This document shows positions 45,472-56,739 of a stretch of 64,000 nucleotides of DNA, one piece after another. The notes under the pieces are model-generated. The model was not told the DNA's origin and searched no databases. It worked only from the letters and a program-made list of their open reading frames with translations. A program made the position numbers and the translations under genes. Numbering within the stretch: position 1 is the first letter of the stretch; every line of letters starts with the position of its first letter. Source of the stretch: Bacilli bacterium (lineage in GTDB: Bacteria; Bacillota_I; Bacilli_A; RF39; UBA660); the NCBI GenBank assembly GCA_900752905.1, contig CAADWX010000019.1, positions 1 to 64,000 on the forward strand. The letters run 5' to 3'.

Positions 45472-45496
45472 GAGAGATGTTTCTCTCTTTTTTTTT
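45470..45496 (+). terminator. Terminator of polC overlapping its stop codon
   Basis: AGAGAGA (45,471) pairs with TCTCTCT (45,482), loop TGTT, then T tract. GTTATAAT follows directly. Confidence 0.85.
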
Positions 45497-45511
45497 GTTA
45501 TAATGTATTTG

Positions 45512-45550
45512 CAACCGAATTTATACAAAAAGAAACCTTAAATTGGTTTT
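45512..45550 (+). promoter_or_regulatory. Inverted repeat in the leader of the XRE membrane protein gene
   Basis: AACCGAATTT and AAATTGGTT form an imperfect inverted repeat 45-80 bases before the start codon. It could be the operator for the XRE protein encoded next. Confidence 0.35.
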
Positions 45551-45594
45551 GCTACTTATTATTTTTGTAATAAAATTTAAGTGGAGGCGGGAAT

Positions 45595-46971
45595 ATGAAG
45601 TTTTGTGATAAGTTAGCTCGTATGAGAAAAAATAATAATTTAAGTCAGGAACAATTTGCTGATAAAATGGGAGTATCTAGACAAGCAGTAAGTAAATGGG
45701 AATCTGGTCAATCAATACCTGATATGGAAAAAATAATGACTATGTGTAAACTACTTAATTGTAATTTAGATGATTTACTTGATGATGGGGTAATGGGTAA
45801 AAGTAAACAAAATGATACTAAGTTAAATTTTGGTGATTATTTTAATGAATTTTTATCTTTTATAACAAAGTCTTATAATATGATATGGAGTATGAGATTT
45901 AAGGAAAAGATAAAATGTATTTTCGAAATGTTATTTATATTTTTAATATTATTATTAAGTGGTATCTTTTTAAATTATATGTTTAATAGTTTAATAGTAG
46001 GACATATTTATTATATTCCTTATATTGGTAGTATATTATCAAGAGTCCTTAGCATATTGTTTTTAATAGCTTTAGTATGTATTGGGGTAGTAGTATTTAT
46101 TCATTTATTTAAAATTAGGTATTTAGATTATTATGTTACGGTAGAAGATAGTTTAATTGATAATAAAAGAATTGAAAAAGAATTACCTAATGAGAAGATT
46201 ATTGATAATAAGAAATATATTGTAGAACCTAAAAAAGAAAAGATAGTTATTAGAGATCCTAAACATTCTTCTTACAATTTCTTTTCTTTACTTGGAAATT
46301 TATTTGTATATATAATTAAATTTTTTACTGTTTTATTTTCTATACCTGTTATAATTTTTACTCTTATTGTTTTAGCATTAACAGCTTGTTCTATATATTA
46401 TTTTAAATATGGTTTATTATTTTTATTTGTATTTATATGTTTAATTGGATGTTTATTGATGTGTTATATAATTTTATATTATATATATAATTTTATATTT
46501 AATTGTGTAATAAAATTTAAAAGAATGTTTATTTTATTTATTATATCACTTTGTTTAATGGGAATTGGTTTTGGATTTTCTTTTGTAAAATACATGGATT
46601 ATGATAGAGTAGGTATAGATGATAATAATTATATAGTTGATACTTTTGATATTGATTATAATGACAATGTGGTTATATCGCCTTATAGAAATAATATTGA
46701 ATATGTAATTGATGATTCTTTATCTAGTATAAAAGTAGAGGTTAAACACTATAAAGAAAATAAAGTTAATATGAGAAATTATATTTCTGATGATTATAAA
46801 TTTTATGATATATATTCAAATGGTATTAATTCTTATGATTACTATAGAATTTTTAAAGAAGATTTAAAAAAACATAAGATAAGGAATTTGAATGATGAGG
46901 TATTAATAAAAGTATATTTATCAAGTAATATGTATAATGTTATAAGTAATAATAATTCTATGTTTAATTAA
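45595..46971 (+). CDS. XRE regulator fused to a multi-pass membrane domain
   Basis: 458 residues. The HTH lies at 5-60 (VSRQAVSKWESGQSIPD). About six hydrophobic segments follow (around 107-130, 135-165, 230-260, 265-290, 300-325), with a charged loop between. The protein ends in an outside domain of about 120 residues that is Tyr-, Asp- and Asn-rich. Such proteins are thought to sense envelope stress and repress from the membrane; that is family inference. RBS GGAGGCGG. Confidence 0.85.
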   Translation: MKFCDKLARMRKNNNLSQEQFADKMGVSRQAVSKWESGQSIPDMEKIMTMCKLLNCNLDDLLDDGVMGKSKQNDTKLNFGDYFNEFLSFITKSYNMIWSMRFKEKIKCIFEMLFIFLILLLSGIFLNYMFNSLIVGHIYYIPYIGSILSRVLSILFLIALVCIGVVVFIHLFKIRYLDYYVTVEDSLIDNKRIEKELPNEKIIDNKKYIVEPKKEKIVIRDPKHSSYNFFSLLGNLFVYIIKFFTVLFSIPVIIFTLIVLALTACSIYYFKYGLLFLFVFICLIGCLLMCYIILYYIYNFIFNCVIKFKRMFILFIISLCLMGIGFGFSFVKYMDYDRVGIDDNNYIVDTFDIDYNDNVVISPYRNNIEYVIDDSLSSIKVEVKHYKENKVNMRNYISDDYKFYDIYSNGINSYDYYRIFKEDLKKHKIRNLNDEVLIKVYLSSNMYNVISNNNSMFN

Positions 46972-47076
46972 TATATGTATGAAATATGTATGAAAATTTT
47001 ATTATTAAAATAAAAAAATTACAATATTTTAATAATAAAACAATAAAAAATATTGTTACTAGTAATACTTAATAGT

Positions 47077-47105
47077 AGAAAGAGATTATCCTCTTTCTTT
47101 TTTTA
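47077..47105 (+). terminator. Terminator before the pseudopilin gene
   Basis: AGAAAGAG (47,077) pairs with CTCTTTCT (47,091), then seven T. Confidence 0.8.
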
Positions 47106-47171
47106 CAAATTATTTTGTATGTTTTAGCATTTTTAGTAAAAAAATTTTACCTTGTATATTATAAACTCCCA

Positions 47172-47201
47172 TTGACAAAAAGCCCTGGGGGGGGGTACAA
47201 T
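47172..47201 (+). promoter_or_regulatory. Pseudopilin promoter with a nine-G spacer tract
   Basis: TTGACA (47,172-47,177) and TACAAT (47,196-47,201) are separated by 18 bases, of which the last nine (47,187-47,195) are G. Loss of one G would give the ideal 17-base spacer. Such tracts change length by slippage, which would switch expression. Confidence 0.7.
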
Positions 47202-47236
47202 ATAGAAAGAATAGTAAAATAGGAGTGAGTAAAAAA

Positions 47237-48247
47237 ATGAAGAAAAAAGGATTTACATTAATAGAACTTTTAGCAGTAATAGTAGTACTAGCAGTTATAG
47301 CATTAATAGCGACACCAATAGTATTAAACTTAGTAAAAACAGCTAAAATAGGTTCTGCAGAACAAAGCGTAACAGGATATGTAAAAGCAATAGAAAATAC
47401 AATAATAAAGGACATGTTAGATGACAAAAATATATCTGATGGTACATATAAATATGATTCATTAGAGGTAGATGTAAGTGGAAAAAGACCAACAAACGGT
47501 TATTATATTTTAGAAAAAAATACTATAAAAAATGCTATCTTCTGTGTAGATGGATATACAATAGAATATAAAAATAGTGTATCTAAAAAAATATCAGATA
47601 CATGTGAAGTATTGTATCAAGTATATGAAAATGGTACAGCAATATATTTTAATCCAGAAACAGGAAAAGTATGTAATCAAAATGATGCAGTAAGTACAAC
47701 AGGAACAAAAACAGGATGTATGAAATGGTATACATTTAATGATGAAGGAAGTAAAACAGAAACAGTAAATATGATACTAGATCATAATACCACAGCAGGA
47801 GTAGCATATAATTCAACAGGAAGTAATAGTGAAATGAAAGAAGTAAAAACAGCTCTAGATAATGATACAAGTACTTGGGATAGTAGTTTAAAAGCAAGAT
47901 TAATAACAGCAAATGAAATAGCTAAAATAACAGGAAATACAAGTTTTGATGAGAAAACTTCATCAGATTGGTTCTATTTGGACAGTAATAATAAAACACA
48001 AGTAGCCAATAGTACAAATAAATCAAAATATTCATGGCTTTATGATTATACAGAAAGTTGTGAGGAAAAAGGATGTAATATAGAAGATTCAAGTACAACT
48101 GCATATTGGACAAGTTCTTCTACTGTAAATAGACCTAAATATGTGTGGATTGTGTATAGATTGGGTACTTTGGATTATAGTGATGTAAGTAATACTAATC
48201 GTGGTATTCGCCCAGTTATAACTATCTCAAAGTCTATAATCTCATAA
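47237..48247 (+). CDS. Type IV pilin-like (pseudopilin) surface protein with a lectin-like C-terminus
   Basis: 336 residues. KKKGFTLIELLAVIVVLAVI is a prepilin peptidase cleavage site (G|FTLIE) with the hydrophobic helix. The C-terminal 110 residues (ARLITANEIAKITG; SDWFYLD; AYWTSSS; YVWIVYRLG; RGIRPVITIS) resemble the DUF6273/C-type-lectin-like fold found in variable surface proteins. Cys residues could form disulfides. The first two thirds prefer ATA/ACA/GTA codons, unlike the neighbours. The ATG at 47,237 follows AGGAG. No other pilus genes are in the window. Confidence 0.8.
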   Translation: MKKKGFTLIELLAVIVVLAVIALIATPIVLNLVKTAKIGSAEQSVTGYVKAIENTIIKDMLDDKNISDGTYKYDSLEVDVSGKRPTNGYYILEKNTIKNAIFCVDGYTIEYKNSVSKKISDTCEVLYQVYENGTAIYFNPETGKVCNQNDAVSTTGTKTGCMKWYTFNDEGSKTETVNMILDHNTTAGVAYNSTGSNSEMKEVKTALDNDTSTWDSSLKARLITANEIAKITGNTSFDEKTSSDWFYLDSNNKTQVANSTNKSKYSWLYDYTESCEEKGCNIEDSSTTAYWTSSSTVNRPKYVWIVYRLGTLDYSDVSNTNRGIRPVITISKSIIS

Positions 48248-48337
48248 TTGGAATGTAGTAAATAAGATAGGAAAAATGAAATAAGGAAGTAAAAAAAATA
48301 ATAAGAACAAATGTAAAAATTTTTTTGAAATTTTTGT

Positions 48338-48372
48338 AAGGGGCAAGCTGGACTTGCCCCTTAAGTTTTTTA
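48338..48372 (+). terminator. Strong GC-rich terminator of the pseudopilin gene
   Basis: AAGGGGCAAG (48,338) pairs with CTTGCCCCTT (48,353), loop CTGGA, then AAGTTTTTT. The rest of 48,248-48,507 holds no gene. Confidence 0.9.
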
Positions 48373-48507
48373 AGTAGTAGCTTTTATATTTTTTAAGATT
48401 GAAAGAAGAAAAAAATCTTATTTTTTTTTAATAAAAATGTGATGTTAAATAAAAAAATATTGCTTTTTTTTATAATTAGTATATAATCAATTATTGGGTG
48501 TTTATGG

Positions 48508-49623
48508 ATGTATAAAAATATTGCTGATGAATTAAGAGAGATAAATTCTAGGGTTTCAGAAGTGTTAAAACAGGATGGGATAAAGAGATTTAGACTTGTA
48601 AGTTTAGGAAACTCAATTGCTTCTGGGTATTCAATGGTAAGAAGTATAAAACCTTTATTATTAAGGAATATTTGGTTATATGATACTATGTATCATAAAA
48701 AAATTAAATTGGAGCTTCACCATTTTGCTAGGGCTCAAAATAATAATGATGAACATGTATATGAATGGTTAGTTAATAATATAATGGAATCTGAAATACA
48801 TAAATTAAATAGATTTGATTATTCTTGTAATGGTATGGTAACTCATGGAATAAATCAAGAAATAATTGAAGATTATTATCCTATTCATGTATATAATGAT
48901 ATAGGACTTAATGATTGTGTTACTGAGTGTGATGATGAGTTGGCTAATGTAATTGTTTATAATGGTGGTACTGGGTCATTTTTAGATAATTTAACAAGAG
49001 GTGGAAAAATAAATCGTAAACTTATGTATGGAATTAATAGAGATACATATGGTTTGGAGGCAATATTAAAATATATTCAAACTAGTAATAGGAAAAATCA
49101 TAGTAATACGCAGGTTTATTTATGCGGCGCTCCAAATATATTAGGTTTAAATTTATCTAATTTTATTAATTTAAATTTAAAGAGTATAGCTAAAAAGTAT
49201 TCTAATGTAGTTTATGTTGAACCAGTAAAATCAAAATTATTTTATAAAGAATTAGAAAATAAAAAGAGTGGATATAAACTAGATATTCATTATGATGAAA
49301 AAGAATATTTAAAATTTAATAAGAATATAATGAATTCTATAAATGATAATTATATGATTACAAAAGCTATGATAGAGATTGATAGAAAATTATATGAATT
49401 TAGTAGTGAGATTGAATTTAATAAAGATTTATATGATCAAAATTATATATGGCAACGAATGAATATGATTATTATATGTGAAGCATGTAAATTGATTGAT
49501 AGGGATTTAAAAATGATTTTTTATGAAAAATTAAATGATTATTTAATGAATAGATTACCTTATGATTTTTATTATATTGGTAAAGAAAATGTTAAGACTT
49601 TCTTTAAGCAAAATAAATTTTAA
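48508..49623 (+). CDS. GDSL/SGNH-type hydrolase, probably cytoplasmic
   Basis: 371 residues. SLGNSIASGYS near residue 32 is a GDS-type block I with Asn for Asp. IVYNGGTGSF near 150 stands in place of the GxND block III, and KLDIHYDE near 258 gives the DxxH catalytic pair of block V. The N-terminus has no signal peptide. GDSL enzymes cleave esters; the target is unknown. The ATG at 48,508 follows GGGTG; an ATG four bases earlier stops at once. Confidence 0.65.
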   Translation: MYKNIADELREINSRVSEVLKQDGIKRFRLVSLGNSIASGYSMVRSIKPLLLRNIWLYDTMYHKKIKLELHHFARAQNNNDEHVYEWLVNNIMESEIHKLNRFDYSCNGMVTHGINQEIIEDYYPIHVYNDIGLNDCVTECDDELANVIVYNGGTGSFLDNLTRGGKINRKLMYGINRDTYGLEAILKYIQTSNRKNHSNTQVYLCGAPNILGLNLSNFINLNLKSIAKKYSNVVYVEPVKSKLFYKELENKKSGYKLDIHYDEKEYLKFNKNIMNSINDNYMITKAMIEIDRKLYEFSSEIEFNKDLYDQNYIWQRMNMIIICEACKLIDRDLKMIFYEKLNDYLMNRLPYDFYYIGKENVKTFFKQNKF

Positions 49624-49629
49624 TATTGA

Positions 49630-49660
49630 GCATTTGATAAAATCAAATGCTTTTCTTTTA
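49630..49660 (+). terminator. Terminator of the GDSL gene
   Basis: GCATTTGAT (49,630) pairs with ATCAAATGC (49,642), then TTTTCTTTT. Confidence 0.85.
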
Positions 49661-49692
49661 TATATGTGTTATAATTCTATTAGGTGTTTATT

Positions 49693-50676
49693 ATGTTTAA
49701 AATAGGAAATGTAGAAATTAAAAATAGAGTTGTTTTGGCTCCTATGGCAGGGGTATGTGATAGTGCATTTCGTACTATTATAAAAGAAATGGGATGTGGG
49801 CTTATAACTGCTGAAATGGTTAGTGATAAAGCAATATTTTATGGTAATAAGAAGACTATTGATATGCTTTTTATGACTGATTATGAAAGGCCATTATCTC
49901 AGCAAATATTTGGAAGTGATGTTGATTCTTTTGTCTCTTCAGCAAAGTATATATATGAAAATATGCATCCAGATATAATTGATATTAATATGGGGTGCCC
50001 TGTTCCTAAAGTAGCGCTTAGAGCTCAAGCTGGGAGTGCTCTTCTTAAGGATCCAGAAAAAGTATATGAGATTGTCTCTAGTGTAAAGAAAGCTGTTCCT
50101 ATTCCTGTTACTGTAAAGATTAGAAGTGGATGGGACTTTAATAGTATAAATGCTGTAGAAATTGCATCGATAGTTGAAAAAGCTGGAGCTGATGCTATTA
50201 CTGTTCATCCAAGAACTAGAAGTCAAGGATATAGTGGTAAGGCTGATTGGAATATAATAAAACAGGTAAAAGAAAAAGTTAGTATTCCGGTAATTGGTAA
50301 TGGGGATATATTGTCTTGTTATGATGCTAAAAGAATGATGGATGAAACTGGTTGTGATGCTGTTATGATAGGCCGTGGGGTTTTAGGTAATCCTTGGCTT
50401 ATTAAGGAATGTGTTGATTATTTAGAAAGCGGTAAAGAACCTAGTGTTGTATCTAGTCTTGATAGGCTTAATATGATACTACATCATTTATCTCTTATTA
50501 GAAAAAATAAAGATGAACATATTGCTGCACTTGAGATGAGAAGTCATGCAGCTTGGTATTTAAAAGGTGTTAAGAATTCAAGTTTACTTAAACAAAAGTT
50601 ATTTAAAGCAACTAAGATTGATGAATTTGAAGAGTTAATTAGAAATTTTATAGAAGGAAAAGAATATGAAGGCTAA
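49693..50676 (+). CDS. dusB: tRNA-dihydrouridine synthase, DusB type
   Basis: 327 residues. Family motifs: LAPMAGVCDSAFR, DINMGCPVPKV with the catalytic Cys, TVKIRSGWD, DAITVHPRTRSQGYSGKADW and GRGVLGNPW for FMN binding. It reduces uridines in the tRNA D-loop with FMN and NADPH. A GTG nine bases upstream overlaps the TAGGTG site, so ATG 49,693 is chosen. The next gene starts inside its end. Confidence 0.95.
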   Translation: MFKIGNVEIKNRVVLAPMAGVCDSAFRTIIKEMGCGLITAEMVSDKAIFYGNKKTIDMLFMTDYERPLSQQIFGSDVDSFVSSAKYIYENMHPDIIDINMGCPVPKVALRAQAGSALLKDPEKVYEIVSSVKKAVPIPVTVKIRSGWDFNSINAVEIASIVEKAGADAITVHPRTRSQGYSGKADWNIIKQVKEKVSIPVIGNGDILSCYDAKRMMDETGCDAVMIGRGVLGNPWLIKECVDYLESGKEPSVVSSLDRLNMILHHLSLIRKNKDEHIAALEMRSHAAWYLKGVKNSSLLKQKLFKATKIDEFEELIRNFIEGKEYEG

Positions 50677-51259
50677 TTTTAAACAAAGAAGTATCGCATA
50701 TATTATTGATTTTTTATTTCTTACAAGCTGTCTTATGATTTTGTATAATTTCGCACTTAAAACAGATGTTGTTAAAAAATATGAATATAAACTTGATTTA
50801 TCTATGGAAAGTTTTATGAAACATGAGCTTAGTTTTAATGATTTTATAGATGATTACATAGAATATAATTATCAAATAGATTATAACAATTCACCAAAAA
50901 ATATTTTGAATTTGTTTTTTATAATAAGTTATTTTGTAATTGTACCTTTGTTTAGAGGTGGTCAAACTTTAGGTAAGAGTATAATGAAAATAAGAATAGT
51001 AGATAGAAAAACAGGTGGTCGTGTTAAAGTGTTTAGTGTGTTTATTAGGTCTTTAATTATAAATGCACTAGGGTATAATATTTTAACTATTATATTTATT
51101 TCTTTTATGAAGGCTAAATGTTATTTTATAAGTGTCAGTATTTTGTCAATTTTACAATTATTACTGGTATTTATAAGTTCACATATGTTATTATATAGAA
51201 GAGATAAATTAGATTTAGAAGATATTTTAAGTGGATCGAAAGTTATATCTTTGAAATAG
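50666..51259 (+). CDS. RDD family membrane protein
   Basis: 197 residues, with about four membrane segments. It starts FKQRSIAYIIDFLFL with the Arg and Asp of the RDD signature, and later shows FRGGQTLGKSIMKIRIVD. Its function is unknown, though some relatives act in ion exchange. It overlaps dusB by 11 bases. Confidence 0.88.
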   Translation: MKANFKQRSIAYIIDFLFLTSCLMILYNFALKTDVVKKYEYKLDLSMESFMKHELSFNDFIDDYIEYNYQIDYNNSPKNILNLFFIISYFVIVPLFRGGQTLGKSIMKIRIVDRKTGGRVKVFSVFIRSLIINALGYNILTIIFISFMKAKCYFISVSILSILQLLLVFISSHMLLYRRDKLDLEDILSGSKVISLK

Positions 51260-51274
51260 AAAAGAGGAAATTTT

Positions 51275-52456
51275 ATGAAAATATTATCAGTTAATGCAGG
51301 TAGTTCATCATTGAAATTTCAAATGTTTGAAATGCCTGAGGAAAAAGTTATTATATCAGGAGTATTTGAAAGAATAGGTATTGAAAATAGCTTTTATACT
51401 ATAAAAATTAATGGTGAAAAAATAGAAAAAAAGAGAGATTTACCAAATCATGAGGTAGCTGTTTCTGTATTAATAGATGAGTTACTTTCAAATAATGTAA
51501 TTAAATCATTAGATGAAATTAAAGGTGTTGGACATAGAATTGTACATGGTGGAGATAAGTACTCTTCTTCTGTTATATTAAATGAAGAAGTATTAGATGA
51601 AGTTTCTAAGTTAAATGATTTAGCGCCTCTTCATAATCCTGCTAATATTATGGGTGTTAGGGCATTTATGGAAAAAATTCCAAGTGCTACCCAAGTTGGA
51701 TGTTTTGATACTGCATTTCATCAAACAATAAAAGAAGATAGATTTATTTATGCTGTACCATATGAATGGTATCAAAAATATGGCGTTAGAAAATATGGAT
51801 TTCACGGTATGAGTCATAGATATGTATCTGAACGTGTATCTGAATTATTGGATAAGGAATTTTGTAATGTAATTGTTTGTCATTTAGGACAAGGTGGATC
51901 TATTAGTGCTGTAAGAGATGGTAGATGTATTGATACTACTATGGGATTTACTCCTAATTCTGGTATTGTTATGGGATCACGTTCTGGTGATATAGATTAT
52001 GGAATTATATCTTATATATCTAAAAAAACTGGTAAATCAATTGATGAAATTGATTATGATTTAAACAAGAATAGTGGTATGTTAGGTATTAGTGGTGTAT
52101 CAAGTGATTTTAGAGATATAGATGCTAAAATAGGTGAGAAACATAAACCTTCTATTTTGGCTCACCATGTATATGTTAATTCTATAGTTGGTTATATTGC
52201 TAAATACTATGTTGAATTAGGTGGTGTTGATGCAATTTGCTTTACAGCTGGTGTTGGAGAAAATGCCCCTCATATTAGACGTATGGTAATAGATAGACTT
52301 TCATGTCTTGGAATTAAAATTGATAAAAACTTAAATGAAGAATGTAGATTTGGAAAAGAAGGTATAATAACAACTGAAGATTCTAGTGTTCCATGTTATG
52401 TAATACCAACAAATGAAGAAGTTATGATAGCAAGAGATACTTATAATTTCTTATAG
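51275..52456 (+). CDS. ackA: Acetate kinase
   Basis: 393 residues, full length. NAGSSSLKFQ phosphate-binding start, FDTAFH, RYGFHG-type motif (RKYGFHGMSHR), CHLGQGGSI, GISGVSSDFRD and GVGENAP are all present. It makes ATP from acetyl phosphate, so the cell ferments to acetate. No phosphotransacetylase gene is adjacent. RBS AGAGGA. Confidence 0.97.
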   Translation: MKILSVNAGSSSLKFQMFEMPEEKVIISGVFERIGIENSFYTIKINGEKIEKKRDLPNHEVAVSVLIDELLSNNVIKSLDEIKGVGHRIVHGGDKYSSSVILNEEVLDEVSKLNDLAPLHNPANIMGVRAFMEKIPSATQVGCFDTAFHQTIKEDRFIYAVPYEWYQKYGVRKYGFHGMSHRYVSERVSELLDKEFCNVIVCHLGQGGSISAVRDGRCIDTTMGFTPNSGIVMGSRSGDIDYGIISYISKKTGKSIDEIDYDLNKNSGMLGISGVSSDFRDIDAKIGEKHKPSILAHHVYVNSIVGYIAKYYVELGGVDAICFTAGVGENAPHIRRMVIDRLSCLGIKIDKNLNEECRFGKEGIITTEDSSVPCYVIPTNEEVMIARDTYNFL

Positions 52457-52472
52457 TAGAAAGAGTGGTAAA

Positions 52473-53432
52473 ATGGGTGATATTAAAAAGAAAATATATA
52501 GATTAATTAAAAAAAGTGATACAATTGTTATCGCCCGTCATGTTGGCCCTGATCCAGATGCACTTGGAAGTAGTATAGGACTTAAAGAATCAATTTTGGC
52601 TACATTTCCAAATAAGAGTGTATATGTGGTGGGTAGCCCTGCAACTAAGTTTAAATATCTAGGAAATTTAGATAAAGTTCCATCTTATATATCTAAAAAT
52701 GCATTGTTAATAGTAACTGATACACCTAATATAAAAAGAATAGATGGTGTTAATTTATCTGATTTTAAAAATATTATTAAAATAGATCATCATCCTTTTG
52801 TTGAAAAATTTGCTGATGTTGAATGGATTGATACTACAGCTAGTAGTGCTTCTCAAATGATTATGGAACTTATTTTTTCAACAAAACTTGTCATGACTAA
52901 AAAAAGTGCTGAAGATTTATATATTGGACTTGTTTCTGATACAGATAGATTCTTATTTTCTTATACAACTGCTAAAACTTTTAGTTTAGTATCTAGGCTA
53001 TTAGAGGAAACTAATATTGAGATAGTTCCTCTTTATAAGGATTTATTTATGAGACCTTTTAAAGAAATGAAATTTGAAGGTTATATATCTAACCATTTAA
53101 TTGTTACAGAGCATGGTTTTGCGTATGCTTATTTAGATGAGGATGCTCTTAATAGATATAAAGTTGATCCTGCTACTGCAGGAAATATGGTTAATAATTT
53201 TAACTATGTTGAAGATTTTGTGGCATGGGCTGTATTTTCTTGTGATAAAGTAAATGGTAATATAAGGGGTTCTATTAGATCAAGAGGACCTGTTATAAAT
53301 GAAGTTGCTGCTAAATATAATGGTGGTGGTCATGAGTTTGCTAGTGGTGTTAGATTGAATTCTAAAGAAGAAGTTGAAGCTATGGCACAAGATTATGATA
53401 AAGTATGTGAAGAGTATAATAAAAGTCTATAA
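52473..53432 (+). CDS. DHH-family phosphoesterase (NrnA-like)
   Basis: 319 residues. RHVGPDPDALGSSIG near residue 22, IDHHP near 105 and LVSDTDRF near 155 are the DHH metal-binding motifs. The DHHA1 domain ends with GGGHEFASG. NrnA-type enzymes degrade very short RNAs and pAp, and some cleave cyclic dinucleotide products (pGpG, pApA). It fits the GGDEF and HD-GYP-like genes in the same window. Confidence 0.9.
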   Translation: MGDIKKKIYRLIKKSDTIVIARHVGPDPDALGSSIGLKESILATFPNKSVYVVGSPATKFKYLGNLDKVPSYISKNALLIVTDTPNIKRIDGVNLSDFKNIIKIDHHPFVEKFADVEWIDTTASSASQMIMELIFSTKLVMTKKSAEDLYIGLVSDTDRFLFSYTTAKTFSLVSRLLEETNIEIVPLYKDLFMRPFKEMKFEGYISNHLIVTEHGFAYAYLDEDALNRYKVDPATAGNMVNNFNYVEDFVAWAVFSCDKVNGNIRGSIRSRGPVINEVAAKYNGGGHEFASGVRLNSKEEVEAMAQDYDKVCEEYNKSL

Positions 53433-53442
53433 AAATGAATTT

Positions 53443-53464
53443 AGGATTAAAATAATCCTTTTTT
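53443..53464 (+). terminator. Terminator of the DHH gene
   Basis: AGGATTA (53,443) pairs with TAATCCT (53,453), then TTTTTT. Confidence 0.8.
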
Positions 53465-53492
53465 ATGTTAAAATAATCAGTAGGTGATTTTC

Positions 53493-55615
<2,123 letters not shown>

Positions 55616-55621
55616 TTTATA

Positions 55622-55649
55622 AAAAAAGTAACTTTTGTTACTTTTTATT
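55622..55649. terminator. Bidirectional terminator
   Basis: AAAAAGTAAC (55,623) pairs with GTTACTTTTT (55,637) between two convergent genes. Confidence 0.85.
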
Positions 55650-55994
55650 TATACCAAGCATACTTCCAAATACACAAGATAAAAGTATTATTATGTAGTA
55701 TATAATTGTTTGTAAATTAAATTCTTTTATAAATATTAAATTAATTATAAGAATGATAAATATAACTATACCACTTAATTTTAATCCTTCTAACCATCCT
55801 TTTTTCTTACTTTTTTTACCTAATAAAATTCCTGATATAAATAAAGATATAATAATTATTATCATTTTTAATGTGTTAAATATATTTTCATTTACTATGT
55901 TAAAATAATATAAAATATTTAATAGAAATGCACCTATAATTATTGATGATGTACTAATTAATAGACTTATACTTAAATTTTTTAATTTTTTCAT
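55638..55994 (-). CDS. TIGR04086-like small membrane protein
   Basis: 118 residues with four hydrophobic segments and a basic loop GKKSKKKGWLEGLKLSG between the second and third, which is the family hallmark (YrzE-like). The function is unknown. ATG 55,994 follows TAGGTGAAA; the GTG three codons earlier lies in that site. Confidence 0.8.
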   Translation of the reverse strand: MKKLKNLSISLLISTSSIIIGAFLLNILYYFNIVNENIFNTLKMIIIIISLFISGILLGKKSKKKGWLEGLKLSGIVIFIILIINLIFIKEFNLQTIIYYIIILLSCVFGSMLGINKK

Positions 55995-56068
55995 AAATTT
56001 CACCTAATAAAGATTATGAATTTGTATAGAAAAAAATGATAAGTACATAATTATAATAGGTGATATAT

Positions 56069-56698
56069 ATGTATTTATCTTTAGTTTTAAAAACTTTATT
56101 TTTATATATTTTTATTATTATAGGGTATAGAGTTATGGGAAAAAAGGAATTGGGACAATTAAGTGTTATAGATTTAATTGTATCTATTTTAATAGCTGAT
56201 ATGGCTGCTGTTTGTATTGAGGAACAGGAGTATTCTGTATTTATATCTGTAGTTCCTATGTTAACTCTTATTGTTATGCAGATATTACTTAGTTATATTT
56301 CTGTTAAAAGCAATAAGTTTAGGAATATAATAGATGGTAAACCAACTGTACTTATAAATAGAGGTAAAGTAAATTTTAGCGCTATGAGTAAATTAAGATA
56401 TAGTTTAGATGATTTAACTACTCAACTTAGAGAACAGGGTGTTAAAAGTTTAGAAGAGGTAGATTATGCTATTTTAGAAAATAGTGGTACTTTATCAATA
56501 TTTAAAAATACCAAAGAATATCCTTTACCTTTAATTCTTGATGGTGAAATAGATTATGCTACTTTAATTGAGATTAAAAAAGATAAAAAGTGGTTAGATA
56601 AGATGTTAAAAAACGAAAATATAGAACTTAAAGATGTATTTTATGCTTTTTATACAAAAGATAAAACTTATATAATAAAAAGGAAAGAATTATTGTAG
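56069..56698 (+). CDS. DUF421 (YetF-like) membrane protein
   Basis: 209 residues. Three membrane helices (about 5-80) with the GYRVMGKKELGQLSVIDLIV segment precede two small soluble domains (GKPTVLINRGKVN; LREQGVKSLEEVDYAILENSG). This is the typical DUF421 plus DUF3290-like layout. Its function is unknown; some members affect spore or envelope traits. Start after TAGGTGAT. Confidence 0.9.
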   Translation: MYLSLVLKTLFLYIFIIIGYRVMGKKELGQLSVIDLIVSILIADMAAVCIEEQEYSVFISVVPMLTLIVMQILLSYISVKSNKFRNIIDGKPTVLINRGKVNFSAMSKLRYSLDDLTTQLREQGVKSLEEVDYAILENSGTLSIFKNTKEYPLPLILDGEIDYATLIEIKKDKKWLDKMLKNENIELKDVFYAFYTKDKTYIIKRKELL

Positions 56699-56717
56699 AA
56701 ATTTTTTCTTTTTTTTA
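56683..56717 (+). terminator. Weak terminator after the DUF421 gene
   Basis: A short AGAAA/TTTCT stem at the stop codon followed by eight T, then ATTATAAT of the nfo promoter. Confidence 0.45.
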
Positions 56718-56739
56718 TTATAATTAGTATGGTGATGTT

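Noticed and set aside
47110..47427. 105-codon minus-strand gene over the pseudopilin start
   Set aside because: It is the reverse of the strongly conserved pilin signal and promoter.
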